Source: H111-94 sp034436045 (lineage in GTDB: Bacteria; Chloroflexota; Ktedonobacteria; Ktedonobacterales; Ktedonobacteraceae). From it: DNA of 8,127 bases. Below are positions 1 through 5,026 of the stretch, in pieces. Under the pieces are notes generated by a model that saw nothing but the letters and a program-made list of their open reading frames with translations, was not told where the DNA came from and did not search any database. Where the stretch lies: assembly GCA_034436045.1 (NCBI GenBank), contig DAOTVZ010000070.1, positions 1 through 8,127 of the forward strand, in the 5' to 3' direction. A program made the position numbers and the translations under genes. The number at the start of each line of letters is the position of its first letter. Within the stretch, counting starts at the first letter, position 1.

Positions 1-54
1 TTCAACCGTTTGAGATGCTGGTGTTTGCTTCACCGGAACTCTCTTTGCCTTCAC
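1..54 (-). other. Possible leader or N-terminus of the next gene, cut by the window edge
   Basis: Reading the minus strand from a GTG at 54, the frame stays open to the window edge and would encode about 18 residues rich in Lys, Val, Thr and Pro. The same frame is open back to an ATG at 105, but that ATG lies upstream of the predicted transcription start. The GTG at 54 has no Shine-Dalgarno. A GTG at 33 has GAGAG five bases upstream and is the better candidate, and the true start may lie outside the window. No family can be recognised. The only support is the promoter behind it, so this may simply be a 5' leader. Confidence 0.2.
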
Positions 55-58
55 GTGA

Positions 59-85
59 TCTGGTATTGCGACTCTCAATACCAGA
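59..85. promoter_or_regulatory. Perfect 10-bp inverted repeat at the transcription start (operator or 5' stem-loop)
   Basis: TCTGGTATTG (59-68) and CAATACCAGA (76-85) are exact reverse complements around a 7-base loop. On the minus strand the repeat begins just after the -10 hexamer at 88-93, so it would cover about +1 to +27. That placement suits a repressor operator or a 5'-terminal RNA hairpin. There is no U-tract on either strand, so it is not an intrinsic terminator. Confidence 0.45.
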
Positions 86-87
86 CT

Positions 88-116
88 ATAGTAACAGAGA
101 TGCATGGGGATAGCAA
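88..116 (-). promoter_or_regulatory. Predicted SigA-type promoter for the gene beyond the left edge
   Basis: On the minus strand the -35 is TTGCTA (116-111, 4/6 match) and the -10 is TACTAT (93-88, 4/6 match), with a 17-bp spacer. It lies directly downstream of the acpP terminator, where a new transcription unit would be expected to start. Each hexamer is only moderate, so the call rests on spacing and context. Confidence 0.4.
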
Positions 117-153
117 TTTGTGACAAGAATGGGAGGGAATTGCACGCTTCTGG

Positions 154-203
154 AAAAACTTCTCCGACAAATCTGTGCGGTGAGCGCAAACTCGTCGGAG
201 AAG
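154..203 (-). terminator. Intrinsic terminator of the yceD-acpP operon
   Basis: On the minus strand a perfect 10-bp stem (CTTCTCCGAC at 203-194 with GTCGGAGAAG at 168-159) is followed at once by five T residues (158-154). The 25-base loop contains a smaller TGCG/CGCA stem (185-188 with 176-179). It begins 13 bases after the acpP stop codon, the position expected for a Rho-independent terminator closing the operon. Confidence 0.85.
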
Positions 204-215
204 CCAGCACGAGGG

Positions 216-458
216 CTATTGCAGATGCTCTTCGATATAATCCTGGGCTTCCTGCACAGTTGTAATCTTCTCTGCATCCTCGTCAGAGATTTGCAGTTTA
301 AATTCTTCTTCCAGCGACATGATTAGCTCTACCAGGTCGAGAGAGTCGGCGTTGAGGTCTTCGACGAAGGAAGCGCTGGGAACGACTTCGCTCTCATCGA
401 CACCGAGCTGATCGACAATGATCTTTTTAAGTCGCTCAAAAATGTCCTGATTAGCCAT
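216..458 (-). CDS. acpP: Acyl carrier protein
   Basis: An 80-residue acidic protein of normal ACP length. It carries growing acyl chains as thioesters on a 4'-phosphopantetheine arm during cytosolic type II fatty-acid synthesis. The attachment site is the DSL motif, with Ser39 inside LNADSLDLVELIMSLEE, the start of the recognition helix. Only ACP synthase would be needed to activate it, and that gene is not in the window. The ATG shares one base with the stop codon of nusB (TAATG), so the two are translationally coupled. GAGGTG at 472-467 is a good ribosome site 8 bases upstream, lying within the end of nusB. It is the last gene of the operon and is followed by a strong terminator. FabD, its malonyl-loading partner, is encoded in the same operon. 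Identity is secure. Confidence 0.97.
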   Translation of the reverse strand: MANQDIFERLKKIIVDQLGVDESEVVPSASFVEDLNADSLDLVELIMSLEEEFKLQISDEDAEKITTVQEAQDYIEEHLQ

Positions 459-904
459 TAGGATTTCACCTCACTTTCCGCTTGAGAGATAGATTGCTGC
501 TGCGCCCGATTAAATATGGTACCCAGAACGCCATTGACGAAACGGCTGGAGGTATCGCTGCCAAACATCTTTGCCAGTTCCACGGCCTCGTTGATGGCGG
601 CCTTGGCCGGTACCGTATTATTGAACAGAATCTCGTAAATTGCAAGCCTCAGAATGTTTTTATCGATGCGCGCCATCTGTTGCAGCGGCCATTCACGGGC
701 CGCGCTTTGGATGTGAGCGTCGATCTGTGTGAGATGCTCGCAAGTGCCGAGAACCAGCTCCTGAGCATATTCCACCACTTTTGGTTGCAGATGGCGTTCT
801 TCGGCATGGCGCTGCAAGACCTCTAGGGGGGCATGGCGAGCGGTATCATATTCATAGAGTGTTTGCAGTGCGACCATTCGCGCCTGTCTGCGTATCCCTG
901 GCAT
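458..904 (-). CDS. nusB: Transcription antitermination factor NusB
   Basis: A 148-residue, all-helical NusB. With NusE (ribosomal protein S10) it binds boxA in rRNA leaders and supports antitermination and rRNA maturation. The N-terminal RRQARMVALQTLYEYD segment, the central RIDKNILRLAIYEIL helix and PAKAAINEAVELAKMFGSD followed by SSRFVNGVLG are the family signatures. I chose the ATG at 904 because it has GAGG five bases upstream (913-910) and puts the arginine-rich RNA-binding start at the usual place. An in-frame TTG at 955 would add 17 residues that do not look like the family and has no ribosome site. The gene overlaps acpP by one base. A 146-bp gap with a strong stem-loop separates it from the asp23-like gene. 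In Bacillus an Asp23 relative also precedes nusB. Confidence 0.95.
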   Translation of the reverse strand: MPGIRRQARMVALQTLYEYDTARHAPLEVLQRHAEERHLQPKVVEYAQELVLGTCEHLTQIDAHIQSAAREWPLQQMARIDKNILRLAIYEILFNNTVPAKAAINEAVELAKMFGSDTSSRFVNGVLGTIFNRAQQQSISQAESEVKS

Positions 905-966
905 GGTATCCTCGAATAGTGTTTCTTTATCCTGTTCTTCTACATCGTGTACCAACGATCAGGGTC

Positions 967-976
967 GGTTGCAACC
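967..976. repeat. Perfect 10-bp palindrome GGTTGCAACC
   Basis: GGTTGCAACC is fully self-complementary. It lies between the larger stem-loop at 986-1041 and nusB. It could be a protein-binding half-site pair, but no function can be assigned from sequence alone. Confidence 0.3.
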
Positions 977-985
977 CTTCTAGCT

Positions 986-1041
986 GTTACACGCTTTTTG
1001 CCCACGCGCGGATGCCACAGAACAGCGCGTGAGCGTGTAAC
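986..1041 (-). other. Long stem-loop between the asp23-like gene and nusB
   Basis: GTTACACGCT (986-995) pairs perfectly with AGCGTGTAAC (1032-1041). CACGCGC (1003-1009) pairs with GCGCGTG (1025-1031). Together they give 17 base pairs interrupted by one 7-base bulge (996-1002), with a 15-base loop. On the minus strand it forms 10 bases after the stop of the asp23-like gene. No T-run follows the stem, so a standard terminator is unlikely. It may be an RNA processing or stability element that sets nusB-acpP levels relative to the upstream genes. Confidence 0.55.
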
Positions 1042-1050
1042 TTACGCATA

Positions 1051-1383
1051 TTATGCAACATCCTGAATATAGACGTTGACTTCATTGACCTGCATGCCGA
1101 CGATCTCTTCAATCGCTGCCGCCACTTCTTCCTGCACGGCACTCCCAACGGCGACGATATCTGAACCGGCGGTGACGATAAGGTAAAGGTCTGCTGAGAC
1201 AGTATTATCTTTGATAGTAAGGGCTACCCCCTGGCGCGGAAGTTCGCGTCCCAGTAGGCGCGACCACGAAGCATTGCCTTGTGCCACACGTGCGACACCG
1301 GGAACCTGCAAGGCAGTGCTAATCACTATCGTTGCCAATACCTGACGGGCGACGCGCACTACGCCCGGCACTTCTACGGCCAT
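1051..1383 (-). CDS. Asp23/Gls24 family envelope-stress protein (YqhY-like)
   Basis: A 110-residue protein of the Asp23/Gls24 (DUF322) family. Family features are a conserved start with a GVARVA element (28-33), a middle beta segment (TIKDNTVSADLYLIVTAG), an amphipathic helix (QEEVAAAIEEIVGMQ) and the closing VNVYIQDV. There is no transmembrane segment or signal peptide, so it is cytosolic, perhaps membrane-associated through partners. The start at 1383 has a perfect AGGAGG (1395-1390) six bases upstream. The frame extends 12 codons further but without a ribosome site. Its Bacillus relative YqhY is encoded with accB-accC and nusB and is linked to acetyl-CoA carboxylase function. Here the gene lies between fabD and nusB-acpP, again among fatty-acid genes. 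The biochemical role of the family is not settled, so I give no gene symbol. Confidence 0.88.
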   Translation of the reverse strand: MAVEVPGVVRVARQVLATIVISTALQVPGVARVAQGNASWSRLLGRELPRQGVALTIKDNTVSADLYLIVTAGSDIVAVGSAVQEEVAAAIEEIVGMQVNEVNVYIQDVA

Positions 1384-1472
1384 GTATACCCTCCTGTCAC
1401 AGAAACGCTTCAACGCCATCTTTTTTCGCCGGTCAGAGGATGGCTTACCATGAAACCCACCAGGGGTCTCAC

Positions 1473-1487
1473 TACATGTTACATGTA
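1473..1487. promoter_or_regulatory. Perfect 15-bp palindrome in the fabD to asp23-like gap
   Basis: TACATGT (1473-1479) and ACATGTA (1481-1487) are reverse complements around a single T. It also reads as two ACATGT copies 7 bp apart. It falls about 25-40 bases after the predicted start of the internal promoter at 1519-1548, a position fitting a repressor operator. The binding protein is unknown. Confidence 0.35.
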
Positions 1488-1518
1488 CGGCTTGCGATCA
1501 TCCTGCGCTCTTACCTTC

Positions 1519-1548
1519 ATTATACGTTACGGATTAACCCCATTTCAC
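1519..1548 (-). promoter_or_regulatory. Possible internal promoter for asp23-nusB-acpP
   Basis: On the minus strand a perfect TATAAT -10 (1524-1519) overlaps the fabD stop codon. GTGAAA (1548-1543, 4/6 match to TTGACA) lies 18 bp upstream, inside the fabD coding end. It would give a leader of about 125 bases before the asp23-like gene. The -35 lies in coding sequence and is only moderate. Confidence 0.35.
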
Positions 1549-2572
1549 CGATTAGCCCTTTCGCCTTCTCGATTTCGGCCAGACTACCGATATTCAATGT
1601 GGTGACTCCCTTCACGATGCGTTTGACCATACCGGTCAGCGCCTGCCCCGGCCCGATCTCGATAAAGACCGTCACGCCTGCCTGTGCCAGGTATTCAATC
1701 GTGCGCGTCCACTGGACGGAAGCGGCGACTTGTTGGGCCAGTTCGCTGCGCAGTGCCTGCGCGGTAGTGAGGGGTGTGGCGTGAATATTGCTGATAATCG
1801 GAAAGGTGGCATCGGTGAGAGGAGCATTGGCGATAGCCTGGGGCATAGCGGCGGCTGCCGGTTCCATTACTGGTGAGTGGAAGGCGGCGCTGACAGCGAG
1901 TGGGATCACCCGTTTCGCGCCGCGCGCCTTCGCCAGTTCGCCCGCGCGACTGAGCGCGCGTTGCTCGCCGGAGATAACGATCTGCCCCGGTGCATTGTAG
2001 TTGGCAATGGCCACTTTGCCCAGCCCTGGATGGCTCGACTTGTTGATCTCCTCGGCAGCGCTCAACTCGGCCAGCGTTTGCTGCGTGGCTTCGATGCAAA
2101 CGGCCTGGAGAGTTTCTGCATCCATGCCGATGATGGCGGCCATTCCACCAGGACAGACAATGCCCTCCTGATGCATCAGGCGACCACGCTCACGCACCAG
2201 GCGGGCCGCGTCGGGGAGATCAATGGCCCCGGCGACCACCAGCGCGGCATATTCGCCTACGCTATGACCTGCGGTATAGGTGGGGGTAAGCGGTGATGTC
2301 CAGGTGGCTTGTGCGGGCGTAGGCGCAAGCGCCTCTTGCAAAGCAGCGAGATAGGCCAGACTGACCGTCACGATGGCGGGCTGAGCATTGATTGTTTCGC
2401 GTAATGTATCTTCCGGGCCTTGAAAACAGAGCGTGCTTAAAGAAAAGCCCAGTGCATCATCAACCGTCTCAAAAACACGGCGGGCAGCCGCAGATGAGGC
2501 GAAAACGTCGGCACCCATGCCGACTGCCTGACTCCCCTGACCCGGAAAGAGAAAGGCGACCTGTGTTGTCAT
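1520..2572 (-). CDS. fabD: Malonyl-CoA:ACP transacylase
   Basis: A 350-residue FabD, which moves the malonyl group from malonyl-CoA to ACP and so supplies the extender unit for type II fatty-acid synthesis in the cytosol. The FPGQGSQ motif starts at residue 9. The nucleophile elbow GHSVGEYAAL has Ser104. Arg129 in RERGRLM matches the malonate-carboxylate binding arginine, and AAFHSPVMEPA has the catalytic His232. It is about 40 residues longer than typical FabD because of a Pro/Thr-rich insert before the elbow (about 84-98) and a second at about 170-186. The catalytic residues are intact. The ATG start is preceded only by GCAACTGG, a poor ribosome site, and by a stem-loop. No better start exists because the conserved motif begins within ten residues. 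rpmF lies upstream and acpP downstream in the same operon. Confidence 0.96.
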   Translation of the reverse strand: MTTQVAFLFPGQGSQAVGMGADVFASSAAARRVFETVDDALGFSLSTLCFQGPEDTLRETINAQPAIVTVSLAYLAALQEALAPTPAQATWTSPLTPTYTAGHSVGEYAALVVAGAIDLPDAARLVRERGRLMHQEGIVCPGGMAAIIGMDAETLQAVCIEATQQTLAELSAAEEINKSSHPGLGKVAIANYNAPGQIVISGEQRALSRAGELAKARGAKRVIPLAVSAAFHSPVMEPAAAAMPQAIANAPLTDATFPIISNIHATPLTTAQALRSELAQQVAASVQWTRTIEYLAQAGVTVFIEIGPGQALTGMVKRIVKGVTTLNIGSLAEIEKAKGLIGEMGLIRNV

Positions 2573-2580
2573 CCAGTTGC

Positions 2581-2622
2581 CGCGTGCATCTGATGCCTGT
2601 ATGTCAGGAAGGAAAGCACGCG
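2581..2622 (-). other. Stem-loop just upstream of the fabD start
   Basis: CGCGTGC (2581-2587) pairs with GCACGCG (2616-2622). Inside the loop CCTG and CAGG (2596-2608) form a smaller hairpin. In the minus-strand RNA the outer stem ends eight bases before the fabD ATG, where a Shine-Dalgarno would normally lie. It could modulate translation of fabD. The stem is short, and no alternative pairing was worked out. Confidence 0.35.
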
Positions 2623-2652
2623 CCCCTTTCTTTGAGTTGCCCCTGGTGGGGG

Positions 2653-2676
2653 GAGCGTTTTTACCTGAGAACGCTC
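2653..2676 (-). other. Stem-loop in the rpmF-fabD gap
   Basis: GAGCGTT (2653-2659) and AACGCTC (2670-2676) form a 7-bp stem with a 10-base loop. In the minus-strand RNA the stem is followed by a run of C, not U, so it is not a standard terminator. It lies 43 bases after the rpmF stop and could be a processing or stability element. Confidence 0.35.
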
Positions 2677-2719
2677 AAAACTCATTGCTGGAGACAGCGA
2701 ATGCTATTCCCCTCAAGGC

Positions 2720-2908
2720 TTATTTCTGTGTTCTGGGGATGAAGACCTGGCGACCGCGATACATGCCACAGTGCGGGCAAGCATGATGCGAAAGCCGGGG
2801 CTTTTTGCAGTTTGGGCATGTGACCAGTTGTGGCAGGTCAAGGTGATGGTGCGCGCGTCGCTCACCCTGACGGGCGCGCGAGACACGCTGTTTTGGCAAT
2901 GCTCCCAT
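2720..2908 (-). CDS. rpmF: 50S ribosomal protein L32, zinc-ribbon form
   Basis: A 62-residue L32 of normal length, a component of the large ribosomal subunit. The basic start (MGALPKQRVSRARQGERRAHH) is the family signature. CPNC (31-34) and CPHC (44-47) form the four-cysteine zinc site of the C+ type. The closing YRGRQVF is also typical. I chose the ATG at 2908 because GGAGGAG (2924-2918) lies nine bases upstream. An in-frame ATG at 2926 would add six atypical residues and sits on the ribosome site itself. It follows the DUF177 gene by 49 bases, the widely conserved yceD-rpmF pairing. Bacteria with C+ L32 often carry a zinc-free paralogue elsewhere for zinc starvation. None is visible here. 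Confidence 0.95.
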   Translation of the reverse strand: MGALPKQRVSRARQGERRAHHHLDLPQLVTCPNCKKPRLSHHACPHCGMYRGRQVFIPRTQK

Positions 2909-2934
2909 TGAGATCAACTCCTCCATATATGCCA

Positions 2935-2958
2935 GGGGACGCGCTTAAGGCGTCTCCC
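2935..2958 (-). other. Small stem-loop at the yceD stop codon
   Basis: GGGGACGC (2935-2942) pairs with GCGTC plus CCC (2950-2958) with a single bulged T, giving eight pairs around a 7-base loop. On the minus strand it starts at the last base of the yceD stop codon and lies just ahead of the rpmF ribosome site. No U-tract follows. It could mark an RNA end or affect coupling of the two genes. Confidence 0.3.
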
Positions 2959-3491
2959 TATGTATATGAGCTATTCTGCAACAATGTGTGTAGGATGCTC
3001 AGACGCTCATCTTCTTCTTCCGGCTGGCAGTCGCAAGGCCCCTCATTCAGATCGTGACCACATTGCGGACAGAGACCGGCACAATCCTCTTTACAAAGTG
3101 TAACCATTGGTATCTCGACCAGCACATTCTGACGCATTGCCTCTGTGAGATCAAGCTGGTGATGAGCGTCAATGTAGAATACATCGTCCTCTTCACTCTT
3201 CGGTAGAGGCAAGCCGGTGATGACATCGATGGTCGGGTAGAACCGTTCCTCGAAGGTGACATGCATCGGCTGGTCGAATTCGGTCAGGCAACGAGTGCAG
3301 GTCTGCTTGAGTGCCAGGTCTATCCAACCATCGACCAGAATACACTGGTTGGTGCGCCTCATGCGTACATGACCGGTGAGCGGGCCAACGATTTCAAGGT
3401 CATCATCAAGCTGTACCTGCTCTTCATCTATCTCTTCTGACAGCGAAGTCCCGACCGGAGCCTTCATTAATTGCGCCACGTTAAAAATCAT
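2958..3491 (-). CDS. yceD: DUF177 (YceD-family) cysteine-rich protein
   Basis: A 177-residue protein of the DUF177/YceD family, known for its near-universal position before rpmF and implicated in 23S rRNA accumulation in E. coli and plants. It opens with the usual MIFNVAQLMKAPVG segment. It then has a beta-rich core with CTRCL (65-69) and a C-terminal CKEDCAGLCPQCG cluster (133-145) resembling a metal-binding knuckle, followed by PCDC (152-155). An acidic stretch (EEEDERLSILHTLL) closes the protein, matching the family's usual DPR-like end. The ATG at 3491 has an AGGA site (3502-3499) seven bases upstream. It is the first gene after a perfect-consensus promoter, so it leads the ribosome/fatty-acid operon. 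The exact molecular function is not established. Confidence 0.9.
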   Translation of the reverse strand: MIFNVAQLMKAPVGTSLSEEIDEEQVQLDDDLEIVGPLTGHVRMRRTNQCILVDGWIDLALKQTCTRCLTEFDQPMHVTFEERFYPTIDVITGLPLPKSEEDDVFYIDAHHQLDLTEAMRQNVLVEIPMVTLCKEDCAGLCPQCGHDLNEGPCDCQPEEEDERLSILHTLLQNSSYT

Positions 3492-3587
3492 ATACTGTTC
3501 CTTTCACAGAGCGACGTTCAAATCTCGTGGATGAAATACCAGATGAGCGCGTATGAAGCGTCCTCTCTGCATTGCTGGCGCTTGCTC

Positions 3588-3616
3588 ATTATAGACAAGC
3601 TACGGTGACGTGTCAA
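3588..3616 (-). promoter_or_regulatory. Perfect-consensus SigA promoter of the yceD-acpP operon
   Basis: On the minus strand TTGACA (3616-3611) and TATAAT (3593-3588) both match the housekeeping sigma consensus at every position, with the ideal 17-bp spacer. Transcription would start near 3581-3584, giving a leader of about 90 bases before yceD. Such a promoter should be strong and constitutive, consistent with ribosomal and ACP genes downstream. Confidence 0.88.
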
Positions 3617-3647
3617 GTGGGAAGCGGCGTTGAAATACAGGGCGAAG

Positions 3648-3660
3648 GGGGCAAGGCCCC
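3648..3660 (-). terminator. Weak candidate terminator after the coiled-coil gene
   Basis: GGGGC (3648-3652) and GCCCC (3656-3660) form a 5-bp GC stem with a 3-base loop, 10 bases after the coiled-coil gene stop. Only CTTCG follows, with no T-run, so termination would be inefficient. It lies ahead of the strong promoter for yceD and may only partly separate the two units. Confidence 0.25.
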
Positions 3661-3670
3661 GCGAGACAGG

Positions 3671-4357
3671 TCATGCCCCGGTAGTGTCGGTAGCCAGAGA
3701 GGAGCGACGCGGTGAAGGTTTACCCGGAGCGGGGTTGCTTGCTGCCTGCCCTCTCTCATGGGCCTCATCGGCGGTAGCCTCCGCATCATCCTCGTAGTAT
3801 GCTTCATACTCCTCTTCGACTTCGACAACCTCGTCATCTTCAAATTGTTGCGATTGATATGCCTGATTTTGCAGGCTCTCCAGGCCCTTTTCGATGCTCA
3901 GGATGGTGCGGCTTACCTCCGCCTCTATGCTGCTGAGATGCTCCTTCAGGTTGCGCAGCGTCTCGGCTACGTAGTTATCGGCCTCAGCTTCCAGGCTCTC
4001 GGTCTTCTCTTCGGCCTGGTGGATCATCTGGCGGGCACGTGCGCTGGCCTGGCGCAGCATCTCCTGCGAGCGTTCCTCGGCGGCGCGCGCCAGGCCCTCG
4101 CGGCTCACAGCGCGCTCGGCCTCTTCGCGGGCGTGTGCCAGGATGGCCGAGGCTTCTGTTTGCGCCTGCGCCAGCAGGCGCTCCTTTTCCTGCACAATGC
4201 GGCGTGCCTGCTTGACCTCTTCAGGGATGGAGATGCGCATCTGTTCAAGAAGCGCCAGCATCTCGCTCTCCTTAATAAGAAGCTGATTGGTAAACGGCAT
4301 CTTTGAACTGCTGGAAACGAGGTTTTCCAGGCGGTCTATGAGGTAGAGTATGTCCAT
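3671..4357 (-). CDS. Conserved coiled-coil protein encoded next to coaD
   Basis: A 228-residue protein with no catalytic motif. Residues 1-45 are a conserved-looking head (MDILYLIDRLENLV, then a PEEVKQARRIV segment). Residues 46-165 are one long Ala/Glu/Arg/Gln-rich helix with heptad character, predicted to be a coiled coil. Residues 172-201 are very acidic, and the last 27 are Pro/Ser/Arg-rich and probably disordered. No signal peptide or membrane span is seen. Related proteins beside coaD in Gram-positive genomes are often auto-annotated as ATP synthase subunit B-like or DivIVA-like because of their coiled coils. I see no membrane anchor to support an ATPase role. The start has GGAGGAG (4370-4364) six bases upstream. 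It follows coaD by 30 bases and is probably co-transcribed with it. The function is unknown, and a scaffolding or cell-pole role is only a guess. Confidence 0.85.
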   Translation of the reverse strand: MDILYLIDRLENLVSSSSKMPFTNQLLIKESEMLALLEQMRISIPEEVKQARRIVQEKERLLAQAQTEASAILAHAREEAERAVSREGLARAAEERSQEMLRQASARARQMIHQAEEKTESLEAEADNYVAETLRNLKEHLSSIEAEVSRTILSIEKGLESLQNQAYQSQQFEDDEVVEVEEEYEAYYEDDAEATADEAHERGQAASNPAPGKPSPRRSSLATDTTGA

Positions 4358-4387
4358 CGGGTACTCCTCCCCCTTTCAGCATGCACC

Positions 4388-4891
4388 TCATAACCCGTGC
4401 TTACGCTGCAACGCTTTCATTACGTTTGGTGGCAACATATCGGAGACATCCGCACCTAACAGGGCCACCTCTTTGATGCGCGAGGAACTGATGAAAAGCT
4501 GCTCTGTGCTGGTGAGCAGACAGATCGTTTCGATCTCCGGGGCCAGCTTGCGATTCATCAACCCCTGCTGAAATTCAGCCTCAAAATCGTTGGGTGAGCG
4601 TAATCCTCTAACTATGGCCTGACCGCCTACAGCACGTACAAAATCAACCGTCAGCCCGGTGTATTGCTCGACGCGGATATTATGTAACTGCTCCGTCTCG
4701 ATAACCTCTTGCCAGAGCGCCACCCGCTCTTCAACTGAGAAGAGCAGATTTTTGGCAGGCAAAGCGTAGACGGCGATAATCAACGTATCAAACAGGCGAG
4801 CAGACCGGCGCGCAATGTCCAGATGCCCATTGGTGAGTGGATCAAAACTCCCCGGATAGACGGCTAGACGGTGTCCATGTTCGTTGCTCAC
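4388..4891 (-). CDS. coaD: Phosphopantetheine adenylyltransferase
   Basis: A 167-residue CoaD, which joins 4'-phosphopantetheine and ATP to give dephospho-CoA, the penultimate step of cytosolic coenzyme A synthesis. The nucleotidyltransferase fold shows YPGSFDPLTNGHLDI, with the TNGH form of the T/HxGH signature at residues 20-23. It also shows IVRGLRSPNDFEAEFQ (about 93-109) and the C-terminal ISSSRIKE (134-141), the usual phosphate-binding end motif. Residue numbers assume a GTG start at 4891, chosen because AAGGGGG (4904-4898) is six bases upstream. An in-frame TTG at 4897 directly abuts that site, which is too close. The often adjacent rsmD is not present. A promoter lies at 4975-5003 and a palindromic repeat lies between it and the helicase. 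Identity is secure. Confidence 0.96.
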   Translation of the reverse strand: MSNEHGHRLAVYPGSFDPLTNGHLDIARRSARLFDTLIIAVYALPAKNLLFSVEERVALWQEVIETEQLHNIRVEQYTGLTVDFVRAVGGQAIVRGLRSPNDFEAEFQQGLMNRKLAPEIETICLLTSTEQLFISSSRIKEVALLGADVSDMLPPNVMKALQRKHGL

Positions 4892-4974
4892 GCTCAACCC
4901 CCTTCACTATACTTTGAAGCTCTTATGCCAGGAATTGCTACGACTCTGTAGCGCTGGAAACTACCACTTTTCCC

Positions 4975-5003
4975 ATTAAACCATATCAGTATCTATTAGG
5001 CAA
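4975..5003 (-). promoter_or_regulatory. Predicted promoter of coaD and the coiled-coil gene
   Basis: On the minus strand the -35 is TTGCCT (5003-4998, 4/6 match) and the -10 is TTTAAT (4980-4975, 5/6 match), 17 bp apart. The leader to the coaD start is about 80 bases and includes a small GCTAC/GTAGC hairpin (4937-4952). The promoter begins about 24 bp downstream of the palindromic repeat. Confidence 0.55.
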
Positions 5004-5026
5004 GCATACATTCGCCCGGAGTCTTC

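Noticed and set aside
905..955. TTG start extending NusB by 17 residues
   Set aside because: There is no Shine-Dalgarno before the TTG. The ATG at 904 has GAGG five bases upstream, and the NusB-like sequence begins there.
1332..1784. 150-codon plus-strand open frame overlapping the fabD 3' end and the gap
   Set aside because: It has no family resemblance, overlaps the certain fabD gene antisense, and is composed of Arg/Pro/Ser-rich shadow sequence.
2653..2676. Terminator between rpmF and fabD
   Set aside because: The stem is followed by C residues on the minus strand. On the plus strand it is followed by A residues, so neither direction has the U-tract of an intrinsic terminator.
3504..3572. 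Possible 22-residue leader peptide in the yceD 5' leader
   Set aside because: The ATG lies only about 10 bases after the predicted transcription start with no ribosome site, and there is no codon run or attenuator structure.
3758..4306. 182-codon plus-strand open frame, Leu-rich and resembling membrane segments
   Set aside because: It is the antisense shadow of the Ala/Glu/Arg/Gln-rich coiled-coil gene. Such codons give Leu/Ala/Phe-rich frames on the other strand. The opposite frame has a clear ribosome site and operon context.
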